A stretch of DNA of 64,000 bases from Oscillospiraceae bacterium (GTDB taxonomy: Bacteria > Bacillota > Clostridia > Oscillospirales > Acutalibacteraceae): NCBI GenBank assembly GCA_015066385.1, contig SVOJ01000012.1, forward strand, positions 1 to 64,000, written 5' to 3'. Both the position numbers and the translations under genes were made by a program. Positions 57,525-64,000 of the stretch are shown here, one piece after another. How positions within the stretch are numbered: position 1 is the first letter of the stretch; the number at the start of each line of letters is the position of its first letter. The notes beneath the pieces were generated by a model, which ran no database searches, had not been told where the DNA came from, and saw only the letters and a list, made by a program, of their open reading frames with translations.

Positions 57525-59155
57525 CCTTTCGTTACGGTTTCCACAAGGCGGGTGGCACCGAACATTTCACGAAGTTTCGGTTTTTCGATCTTGCCGGTGG
57601 CATTTCTCGGCACTTGCGTAAATATGATTTTACGGGGACGTTTGTAACGCGGAAGTTCTGTGCAGAACGCATTGACTTCTTCCTCGGTCAATGACATACC
57701 TTCTTTTGCTTCAATAATGGCGGCGGCAATTTCGCCGAGACGGGCATCGGGAAGTCCGATAACGGCAACGTCTTTGATCTTATCGTGTGCACGCAGGAAA
57801 TCTTCGATCTGTACGGGATATAAGTTTTCACCGCCGGTGATGATAACATCCTTTTTGCGGTCAACCAAGAACACAAAGCCGTCTTCGTCGACCTTTGCCA
57901 TGTCGCCCGTATACAGCCAGCCGTCTTTGATGCTGTCGGCTGTGGCTTCTTCATTTTTATAGTAACACTTCATAACACCGGGACCGTTGAGAATGAGTTC
58001 ACCGACTTCTTCGGTTTCACATTGCGTGCCGTCCGGGTGTACCACCTTTGCCTGCCAGCCGAAACCGGGAATACCGATTGCACCGACCTTGTGCAGGTTT
58101 TCACAGCCGAGATGCAATGCACCGGGGCCGATAGATTCACTCAGACCGTAGTTGGTGTCGTAACTGTGATTCGGAAATACTTCCATCCAACGCTTGATGA
58201 GCGAGGGAGGTACGGGCTGCGCACCGATATGCATAAGACGCCATTGGTCAAGTTTGTAATCGGCAAGGCTTACCTCTCCGCGTTCAATGGCATCGAGAAT
58301 ATCCTGTGCCCACGGCACAAGAAGCCACACGATGGTGCACTGTTCGTCGGAAGCCGTGCGCAGAATCCATTCGGGTCTGACACCGCGCAGAAGAACCGCT
58401 TTGCCACCGACCAGGAATGAGCCGAACCAATGCATTTTTGCACCTGTGTGATACAGCGGCGGAATGCAAAGGAATACGTCCTCGTGGGTCTGTCCGTGGT
58501 GTGCCTGCTCGACAAGGCAGGAATGATACAATGCCTTGTGTGCGTGCAGAATGGCTTTCGGGAATCCCGTTGTGCCCGAAGAAAAATAGATTGCGGCATC
58601 GTCTTCTTCGGTCAGTGCCACTGCGGGTGCAGTGGTGGAACAATAAGTCATATAACGCAGCATATCCTCCGCAAAATCGGGGACATCACTGCCGACATAA
58701 AACAGTGTTTTTACGGTGGGCATATTGCCAAGCCCCGCTTGTACACGTTCGGTGAATTCAGGCCCGAAAATAAGCATGCAAACATCGGCAAGGTCAAGAC
58801 AATAAGTGATTTCATCTGCCGCATAACGATAATTCATCGGCACAGCCAAGGCACCCGTTTTGAGAATGCCGAAATAAACCGGAAGCCATTCCAGTGAATT
58901 CATCAGAAGTACCGCAACCTTATCGCCTTTTTTGATGCCTCTTGTGAGCAGAAGATTGGCAATGCGATTGGCTTTGACATCAAATTCGCGCCATGTCATT
59001 TCACGGCGGTAACGTTCGGAAGAACCTGTTTCAATGAGATTGAATTCTCTCCAGTTCATATTGCGGTCGGCAATACGGTCGGGATTTATTTCAACCAATG
59101 CCACCTCATCGGGATAGAGTTTGGCATTGCGTTCAAGAATTTCGGGAATGGTCAT
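57521..59155 (-). CDS. Acyl-CoA synthetase (AMP-forming)
   Basis: A 544-residue ANL-superfamily ligase: YFSSGTTGFPKAILHAH (~190-206, P-loop), YGLSES, GWLYTGDMAKVDEDGFVFLVDRKKDVIITGGENLYP (with breaks; hinge Asp and adenylate motifs) and NATGKIEKPKLREMF (catalytic Lys near C-terminus). It activates a carboxylic acid to its CoA thioester in the cytoplasm; size resembles medium-chain/aryl-CoA ligases. Coupled to the MFS carrier. The upstream region has a perfect inverted repeat over the transcription start. Confidence 0.92.
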   Translation of the reverse strand: MTIPEILERNAKLYPDEVALVEINPDRIADRNMNWREFNLIETGSSERYRREMTWREFDVKANRIANLLLTRGIKKGDKVAVLLMNSLEWLPVYFGILKTGALAVPMNYRYAADEITYCLDLADVCMLIFGPEFTERVQAGLGNMPTVKTLFYVGSDVPDFAEDMLRYMTYCSTTAPAVALTEEDDAAIYFSSGTTGFPKAILHAHKALYHSCLVEQAHHGQTHEDVFLCIPPLYHTGAKMHWFGSFLVGGKAVLLRGVRPEWILRTASDEQCTIVWLLVPWAQDILDAIERGEVSLADYKLDQWRLMHIGAQPVPPSLIKRWMEVFPNHSYDTNYGLSESIGPGALHLGCENLHKVGAIGIPGFGWQAKVVHPDGTQCETEEVGELILNGPGVMKCYYKNEEATADSIKDGWLYTGDMAKVDEDGFVFLVDRKKDVIITGGENLYPVQIEDFLRAHDKIKDVAVIGLPDARLGEIAAAIIEAKEGMSLTEEEVNAFCTELPRYKRPRKIIFTQVPRNATGKIEKPKLREMFGATRLVETVTKG

Positions 59156-59170
59156 AAGGCATTTTCCTTT

Positions 59171-59249
59171 CGTGCTTTAGTGCTTTTATACATAAAAGCA
59201 TGAAAACTTTTATGTGTCAAAATATAACATACAAAAATCGGCTTGTCAA
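59171..59249 (-). promoter_or_regulatory. Acyl-CoA ligase promoter with operator-like repeat
   Basis: On the minus strand TTGACA (59249-59244), 17-base spacer, TATATT (59226-59221), then the perfect repeat ACATAAAAG-N8-CTTTTATGT (59215-59190) and AAAGCACTAAAG (59186-59175). Both blocks occur in the ABC operon leader at 25815-25880. Confidence 0.78.
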
Positions 59250-59279
59250 GCCAAAAACGATGCGTTTTTAAAAAAAATA

Positions 59280-59308
59280 TTGCAGGATAAAAACAATATC
59301 TGTATAAT
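59280..59308 (+). promoter_or_regulatory. mntP promoter
   Basis: TTGCAG (59280-59285), 17-base spacer and TATAAT (59303-59308), 32 bases before the ATG. There is no room for a manganese riboswitch. Confidence 0.75.
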
Positions 59309-59339
59309 AATTCTGAAATTTAAAAAGAGGTATGATTTT

Positions 59340-59927
59340 ATGGGTTTATGGGAAGTTTTTGCGGTCGGGCTCGGTCTTGCGATGGATGCCTTTTCCGTTG
59401 CAATCTGCAAGGGATTGTCCATGCCGAAAATTGACAAAAAACAAACAGCGATCATTGCACTGTTTTTCGGCGGTTTTCAGGCTTTGATGCCGTTTCTCGG
59501 CTGGGCATTGGGTAAGCAGTTTGAACAGTATATCACGGCTGTGGATCACTGGATTGCATTCATTCTGCTGCTCATCATCGGCGGTAAAATGATTCTGGAT
59601 GTCATCAAGGACCGCAAAGAGTGCAAGGAATGTGATGAGAAAGCAACCGCAAACAAACTTGATCTCAGGGAATTATTTGCCATGGCAATTGCCACAAGCA
59701 TTGATGCACTTGCCATGGGAGTGACCTTTGCATTTTTAAAGGTCAACATTGCATCGGCAGTCACGGTGATCGGTGTGACCACGTTCATTCTTGCCGTGAT
59801 CGGCGTTCTGCTCGGACATAAATTCGGTGCAAAATGGAAAGACAAAGCCGCCCTTGCAGGCGGCATCGTACTGATTGCGTTAGGCACAAAAATTCTGCTT
59901 GAACACCTCGGTGTTCTTACCTTTTAA
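59340..59927 (+). CDS. mntP: Manganese efflux pump
   Basis: A 195-residue protein with six membrane helices in two repeats; each repeat has the Asp-bearing motif: GLAMDAFSVAICKG (~12-25) and ATSIDALAMGVTF (~120-132). It exports Mn2+ across the membrane. The ATG at 59340 with AAAAAGAGG is chosen; the long upstream extension has low-complexity sequence. Its stop overlaps the convergent gene by 4 bases. Confidence 0.93.
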   Translation: MGLWEVFAVGLGLAMDAFSVAICKGLSMPKIDKKQTAIIALFFGGFQALMPFLGWALGKQFEQYITAVDHWIAFILLLIIGGKMILDVIKDRKECKECDEKATANKLDLRELFAMAIATSIDALAMGVTFAFLKVNIASAVTVIGVTTFILAVIGVLLGHKFGAKWKDKAALAGGIVLIALGTKILLEHLGVLTF

Positions 59928-60838
59928 GAATATGAGAACGTTCTTGTTTCTTTGATTTTTCCGCTGCATTGCGATTGAGCATTCATAACACCGATTCCGA
60001 CGGTTACAAAACCGAGCACATCCGAAGAAGCAGTCAGCGCAAGCAATCTTCCCTGCCCGTCCACACGGGCGGCAAGGGTGATTTTGGAATAGCGTATATC
60101 CGCACTCTGCACGGTATACGCATCCGCACTTTTTCCGAAGGGATCAATAAATGGAATTTTAGTACCGTGTACGGCGGGTGCGGCATTGTCGGCACTTGCC
60201 GTATCATCATAAAGGGTCATCACAATCAGGGTATGATCACCTTCCAATGAAACCCTTGCGGCAGAAACTTCCGCTTCTGTGAGCACAAACGTTTCTCCGT
60301 ACGGCGGAATGAGCGAATTGATGTTCACCTGCTCTCCGTTTGCACCCGTCGTGCCGGCAAGAACGGTATATTCCGTAACCGTACTGCGGTTGCATTGCTC
60401 AATGATTGCTTTTGCAGGATCACGCAAGGATTCGGTGCTTACACTCTGCATATAAACGGAATGCTGTATATCTTCCGTCATCACAAACGGATAGGTGCTT
60501 GTTTTGACCGCATTGACCGCGTTGTTCAGAAAAGAAACGGCTTGTGTGACCGACCAATCCGCATCCGTCTGTTGCGGAGCTGCAGGTTGTGTCACAAGGG
60601 GAACTTCCGTAATATGTTCGGGAACAAAACCTTGCGTCGGACTCGTTTCGGGAACCATGCTTACGCTCTGCTCCGACGGCAACGGCGGTTCGGTCGGCAT
60701 ATCTGCGGTCGCCTCGGTCGGCGGAAATGTGTTTTCGAGTGATGCTTGCGTGTTTTCTGCCTGCAGTCGCAAGGTCACGCAACCCGGGAAACAAAGTAAA
60801 AGTACAAGAATCAGGCAAAGGACTGACTTTTTTTTCAC
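59924..60838 (-). CDS. Putative lipoprotein, unknown
   Basis: A 304-residue protein with a lipoprotein-type signal (VLCLILVLLLCFPGC, Cys at ~19), then a Pro/Thr/Glu-rich linker (~30-90), then a globular beta-rich domain (TQAVSFLNNAVNAVKTS; SADIRYSKITLAARVDGQGRLLALTASSDV). GTG start at 60838 set by AAGGAGCCATT. It follows the TPR-like membrane protein by 19 bases and is probably cotranscribed. No family recognised. Confidence 0.78.
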   Translation of the reverse strand: MKKKSVLCLILVLLLCFPGCVTLRLQAENTQASLENTFPPTEATADMPTEPPLPSEQSVSMVPETSPTQGFVPEHITEVPLVTQPAAPQQTDADWSVTQAVSFLNNAVNAVKTSTYPFVMTEDIQHSVYMQSVSTESLRDPAKAIIEQCNRSTVTEYTVLAGTTGANGEQVNINSLIPPYGETFVLTEAEVSAARVSLEGDHTLIVMTLYDDTASADNAAPAVHGTKIPFIDPFGKSADAYTVQSADIRYSKITLAARVDGQGRLLALTASSDVLGFVTVGIGVMNAQSQCSGKIKETRTFSYS

Positions 60839-60857
60839 AGCAATGGCTCCTTGTTTG

Positions 60858-61904
60858 TCAACTCCACAAACGGGTATATTCATTGACCGTACCGTCCTTG
60901 GCGGTAGCGGTCATTTTTTCTTGTATGGTGCCGTTTTCAAGCAGAGAAAAACGATACTCATACGCAATACCTGCTTCAAAATCATCCGTTGCGGCAAAAT
61001 AACTGCCGTCGGTATCTTTGGCAAAAGCATTGTTGGAAGCATCATACACAGATTTGATATCGCCGTCGGTCACGATCAGATACTCTGTGTCGTCCATGGT
61101 AAAGAAGTCAAAAACGTTGATCATGTTCACCGATTCACTGTCGGCGGTGTCTGAAACACAGGCCTTTTCACCGCAGTATGTAAAATAAGGTTCCAGCTGC
61201 GCGAGCAGATCCTTTGCATCGGGATTGTTTTCCTGCAAAACATCGAGCACCTTTGCCGCACGGACATAGGAATATCTTGCAATATCCTTTGCATAGTCAA
61301 AGGCATCATCGGGATCGAGAGTTGTCAACCAGGTAAGCGAGGATGCGGCATCGAAATTCAGAAGCACATCCGAATAACGGTGCATTTCACCCAGTTGACG
61401 GGCATTACGAAGACAGATTTCATCATACAGTTCTTTTGCACCGGGATAATTAAGAACATAAGAAATATAAATCTTTGCAACAGACGGATTTTTTTCCGCC
61501 TGCGATTTTGCATATTCATAGAAAATTTCGGGCATTTCGGCAATGTATTTTTCGAGTTCGCCGCTGTTTTCCGCTGCAATAACTGCCGCTTCGTAATCGC
61601 CGTTTTCCGCGCTTTCTTTCAGAATCAGCCCTTGAATTTCGATAATCTTCTTTTCCGAATTGAAGAAGCCGTCCAGACTTTCATATCTTTCAATTGCCAG
61701 CGTGTAGTTGCCTTCATCCGCAAGTTTGCCTGCCGAACGATAAATGGAGAGCGGATCCAGCACGAATACGGCAAACAGAATAATCGCCGCAATGCTTGCA
61801 AATATGATAAAAAGATACAGCAGTGTCTGCAGTCTGTTCTTCAACTTTTCTTTTTTTGCAACAGACGGGTCTGCTTTTTTCTTTGGGTTGCCGTTTTTAG
61901 CCAT
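60858..61904 (-). CDS. Membrane-anchored tetratricopeptide-like protein, unknown
   Basis: A 348-residue protein: a basic N-terminus (KKKADPSVAKKEKLKNR), one membrane helix (LLYLFIIFASIAAIILFAVFVL), and an extracytoplasmic helical-repeat region beginning SAGKLADEGNYTLAIERYESLDGF, in which the GNYTLAIERYESL pattern is TPR-like. A beta-rich end follows (TEYLIVTDGDIKSVYD; AYEYRFSLLENGTI). ATG at 61904, 8 bases after GGAGGA, is preferred to the ATG at 61910. Confidence 0.78.
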   Translation of the reverse strand: MAKNGNPKKKADPSVAKKEKLKNRLQTLLYLFIIFASIAAIILFAVFVLDPLSIYRSAGKLADEGNYTLAIERYESLDGFFNSEKKIIEIQGLILKESAENGDYEAAVIAAENSGELEKYIAEMPEIFYEYAKSQAEKNPSVAKIYISYVLNYPGAKELYDEICLRNARQLGEMHRYSDVLLNFDAASSLTWLTTLDPDDAFDYAKDIARYSYVRAAKVLDVLQENNPDAKDLLAQLEPYFTYCGEKACVSDTADSESVNMINVFDFFTMDDTEYLIVTDGDIKSVYDASNNAFAKDTDGSYFAATDDFEAGIAYEYRFSLLENGTIQEKMTATAKDGTVNEYTRLWS

Positions 61905-61934
61905 TTTCATTTCCTCCGAAAAAAATATAAAAAT

Positions 61935-61963
61935 ATTATATCACAATACCTTACTGCGGGCAA
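61935..61963 (-). promoter_or_regulatory. Promoter of the TPR-like / lipoprotein operon
   Basis: On the minus strand TTGCCC (61963-61958), 17-base spacer and TATAAT (61940-61935). Confidence 0.72.
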
Positions 61964-62022
61964 GTATTTTTCATAAACTCCGAGAGGTATTTTGTTTATA
62001 ATAAAATGCATTATAAATATTG

Positions 62023-62048
62023 CATTATAAAAAATAAATGTGTATAAT
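62023..62048 (+). promoter_or_regulatory. Promoter of the DUF5058 operon
   Basis: TTGCAT (62023-62028), with TATAAT at 62043-62048. Measured from the end of the -35 the spacer is short (14) by this register; GCATTATAAA occurs twice (~62008, ~62025), leaving the -35 uncertain. The TATAAT is clear. Confidence 0.5.
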
Positions 62049-62079
62049 GTAAGAATCAATAAAAAAGGAGTGATATCTC

Positions 62080-62847
62080 TTGGATTTCAACAAAGAAGGT
62101 CTGTTTATGTACCTTGCCGCAGCGGCCGTTATTCTGTTTGTCGTTGTGGAAGCATTTTTCTTCATCGTAAAAGCATGGAAACGCGCAACACAGCTTGGCA
62201 TTGACAAAGCAACACTGCGCAATACCGTCGTTTCCAGTGCCTTATTCACTGTCGGCCCCGCCATTTCCATTCTGGTCACGGTGCTGGCTTTATCGAAAGC
62301 ACTCGGTATCGTTCTGCCGTGGGTGCGTCTTTCGGTTATCGGCAACCTTGCGTATGAATCCACCGTTGCGGAAGCCGCTCTGGATTCTTTCGGGCTGTCG
62401 CTGAATGCAGAAGTGATGGATCCCACCGCATTTTCCACCGTTGCATGGTGCATGATGATCGGTAATATGTGCGCTCTGATTCTTGTCACCGTTCTCTGTA
62501 AAGGACTGCAGAAAAAAATCGGCTCTGCCGCCAACAAGAGTGCAGGCAGCAAGAAGCTTGCCGACATGATCTCTGCCGCTGCTTTCATCGGTATTATTGC
62601 CGCTTTCGTTGCACGTGCCATCAACGGCACCACCGAAGACGGAACGGGAAATGCAGGCTTTATGAGTATTGCGGTGCTTATCACTTCTATCGTAATCATG
62701 ACCCTGCTTGACCTGCTGTGCAGAAAGAAGAATCTTGACAAACTTGTAAACTTCACAATGCCCATTGCCATGTTTGCCGCCATGGGTATGGCTGTACTGC
62801 TGAGTGCTGTTCTGCCTGAAAACATTGTGAACTTTGTGTGGAGATAA
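62080..62847 (+). CDS. DUF5058 membrane protein
   Basis: A 255-residue protein with about six membrane helices: LFMYLAAAAVILFVVVEAFFFIV, SALFTVGPAISILVTVLALSKALGIVLPW, AFSTVAWCMMIGNMCALILVTVL, AAFIGIIAAFVARAI, FMSIAVLITSIVIMTLL and PIAMFAAMGMAVLLSAV. The pattern is that of DUF5058, a family of unknown transport-like function. TTG start at 62080 set by AAAAGGAGTGAT. Linked by 12 bases to another membrane protein, and by both to a DUF2804 gene. Confidence 0.8.
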   Translation: MDFNKEGLFMYLAAAAVILFVVVEAFFFIVKAWKRATQLGIDKATLRNTVVSSALFTVGPAISILVTVLALSKALGIVLPWVRLSVIGNLAYESTVAEAALDSFGLSLNAEVMDPTAFSTVAWCMMIGNMCALILVTVLCKGLQKKIGSAANKSAGSKKLADMISAAAFIGIIAAFVARAINGTTEDGTGNAGFMSIAVLITSIVIMTLLDLLCRKKNLDKLVNFTMPIAMFAAMGMAVLLSAVLPENIVNFVWR

Positions 62848-62859
62848 GGAGGGAAAAAC

Positions 62860-63552
62860 ATGAAAAAGAACAACGATCAGAGAACATATTTCGATCAGGT
62901 ACATGTCTGGGGCAGACTGTGGACAATCGGTGCCATTCTTACCTTCCTTGCATTCCCGTTTGCAATCTGTGCATACTTCAATGTATGGCCTACCTTCAAT
63001 CAGGTCATTACCCCCGCACTCCAAATCATTGCCATTTATTGGCCGACCGCCGTTATTGAAGTCATTGCCTTTGTTCCCATGATGGGCAGCGGTGCTTCGT
63101 ATCTGAGTTTCGTATCGGGCAATATTTCCAACCTGAAACTGCCCTGTGCTCTCGCCGGCATGGAAAATGCAAAGGTGCGTCCCAACACCGAAGAAGGCGA
63201 AGTCATTTCGACCATTGCCGCAGGTGTTTCCGCCATTGTCACCACCATCGTCATTGCCGCAGGTGTGTTGATTTTCAGCCCCTTCCTGCATTATTTCACC
63301 GATGCCGATTCCGTGTTCGCTCCTGCATTCACTTATGTGCTACCGGCTCTGTTCGGTGCACTGGGTGCAAGTTATCTTGCAAAACACTGGAGAACCGCTA
63401 TTGCTCCCGTTATTGCAGGCGTTATTATTCTTATTTTTGCACCGACGATGGGTATCGGCACACTGATGTTCCCGACCATTATCGTTGCGATCGCAAGTGC
63501 ACTTATTATCTTCAAAGTGCAGAATAAGAAAGAGAAAAAAGCAAACGCATAA
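62860..63552 (+). CDS. Multi-pass membrane protein, partner of DUF5058
   Basis: A 230-residue protein with about six helices (TIGAILTFLAFPFAICAYF; AIYWPTAVIEVIAFVPMMG; STIAAGVSAIVTTIVIAAGVLIF; YVLPALFGALGASYLA; AIAPVIAGVIILIF; LMFPTIIVAIASALIIF). GSGASYLSFVSGNISNLKLPCA is a striking conserved-looking loop between helices. GGAGGGAAAAAC precedes the ATG. The pairing with DUF5058 suggests a two-subunit transporter or channel; the substrate is unknown. Confidence 0.78.
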   Translation: MKKNNDQRTYFDQVHVWGRLWTIGAILTFLAFPFAICAYFNVWPTFNQVITPALQIIAIYWPTAVIEVIAFVPMMGSGASYLSFVSGNISNLKLPCALAGMENAKVRPNTEEGEVISTIAAGVSAIVTTIVIAAGVLIFSPFLHYFTDADSVFAPAFTYVLPALFGALGASYLAKHWRTAIAPVIAGVIILIFAPTMGIGTLMFPTIIVAIASALIIFKVQNKKEKKANA

Positions 63553-63595
63553 ATAAATGCAAAATGCCGATCAGATTTTAAAGGAGGAAATACCT

Positions 63596-64000
63596 GTGTT
63601 ACAAAACGAGATCACCGTCGAAACCCCGTTGCTTCGTGAAGACGGACAACTCACCGCACCCGGCTGGTGCAAGCGTAATCTTTATATTTACAACCGCGAA
63701 AAAATAGCAGACAGCAAGTGGAGAATCAAAGAGTGGGATTTCTATCAGATCTGCGACGGACACCACATGGTGCAGGTCAACTTTTTTGACATTTCCATGG
63801 CTTCTGCCCTCACCGTCAGCGTGCAGGACATCCGCACAGGCAAGGAACTGGCTTCTGCTCTGGCAATCGAACCGCTGACCCCCAATCGCTCCATCATGAG
63901 CCACAACCCCGAAAAGCCGTTCTTCTTCCATCGAAAAATGGGCAGTGCAACGGTCATTTTCGATGTGAAAGACACCACCCGCAGAATTTATTTCAACGGC
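63596..64000 (+). CDS. DUF2804 family protein, truncated by the window end
   Basis: The first 135 residues of a DUF2804-type protein (typically ~330-370 aa) are visible: TPLLREDGQLTAPGWCKRNLYIYNREKI, IKEWDFYQICDGHHMVQVNFFD and RKMGSATVIFDV. GTG start at 63596 follows GGAGGAAATACC. The family has a beta-barrel lipocalin/tocopherol-cyclase-like fold of unknown function. It follows the membrane pair by 43 bases. Confidence 0.8.
   Translation, partial: MLQNEITVETPLLREDGQLTAPGWCKRNLYIYNREKIADSKWRIKEWDFYQICDGHHMVQVNFFDISMASALTVSVQDIRTGKELASALAIEPLTPNRSIMSHNPEKPFFFHRKMGSATVIFDVKDTTRRIYFNG

Noticed and set aside
59250..59340. yybP-ykoY manganese riboswitch before mntP
   Set aside because: The promoter lies only 32 bases from the start codon, leaving no space for the aptamer.
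1..64000. CRISPR array, rRNA operon, prophage structural genes
   Set aside because: No regularly spaced direct repeats, no rRNA sequence, and no capsid, terminase or tail genes were seen.

Overview
The window looks like a chromosomal segment from an anaerobic, endospore-forming Clostridia-type Firmicute of the gut (Oscillospiraceae-like, by inference). The clues are a spoVAE gene, strong AGGAGG-type ribosome sites, TTGACA-17-TATAAT promoters, a Bacillota-type LexA box before recA, the archaeal-type phosphoglycerate mutase, OFA-type MFS and DUF5058 genes, and remnants of Clostridia mobile elements (TnpV, DUF6809). Base composition is moderate over most of the window but clearly AT-rich over the first ~2.1 kb, which looks acquired. 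No rRNA, CRISPR array or intact transposase is visible. There is one tRNA, tRNA-Thr(CGT).

Layout. 1-3.2 kb is an accessory edge: a three-gene unit with a RelA/SpoT-domain protein, a TnpV/DUF6809 mobile-element remnant, and a stretch of short palindromic repeats. 3.2-7.3 kb is a minus-strand operon hflX-ttcA-apgM-esterase. 7.4-10.8 kb (plus) holds a secreted anchored protein, a metallophosphoesterase, a TrmN6-like methyltransferase and a six-Cys small protein. 10.87-11.87 kb holds five tandem micro-genes (38-55 codons) for anionic amphipathic peptides, each with its own ribosome site, under two look-alike promoters; I recognise no family for them. 12-25 kb holds spoVAE, tRNA-Thr, two paralogous lipases, an EamA transporter, a membrane-tethered beta-helix protein, a second metallophosphoesterase, a glucuronoyl-esterase-like hydrolase and a GH51 arabinofuranosidase, an export and plant-polysaccharide theme.

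24.7-28.7 kb holds a divergent SLOG/XRE pair around a 27-bp palindrome, then a substrate-binding/permease/ATPase ABC operon. 28.7-37.4 kb is a complete aromatic amino acid operon: tyrA-aroB-aroA-aroC-pheA-aroEK-aroQ-DAHP synthase, i.e. every step from DAHP to chorismate plus the Phe and Tyr branches. It is preceded by a leader peptide with seven consecutive Tyr/Phe codons and a terminator/antiterminator pair, which reads as a classical ribosome-mediated attenuator. TyrA also carries a DAHP-synthase-type regulatory domain.

37.4-47.4 kb holds a DUF2442/DUF4160 pair under a palindromic operator, TraX behind a small structured RNA, a Ytr-like ABC exporter operon with two very large permeases, and an AAA/DUF4143 ATPase. 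47.5-53.9 kb is a recA-recX-rimO-pgsA-dCMP deaminase operon under SOS control, divergent from a U32 peptidase-family gene. 53.9-56.2 kb holds Phd-Doc and RelBE-type toxin-antitoxin pairs. 56.3-64 kb holds an MFS/acyl-CoA-ligase operon, mntP, two membrane or lipoprotein genes, a DUF5058 membrane pair and a truncated DUF2804 gene. The acyl-CoA-ligase operon and the distant ABC operon share the same leader sequence blocks, suggesting a common regulator.
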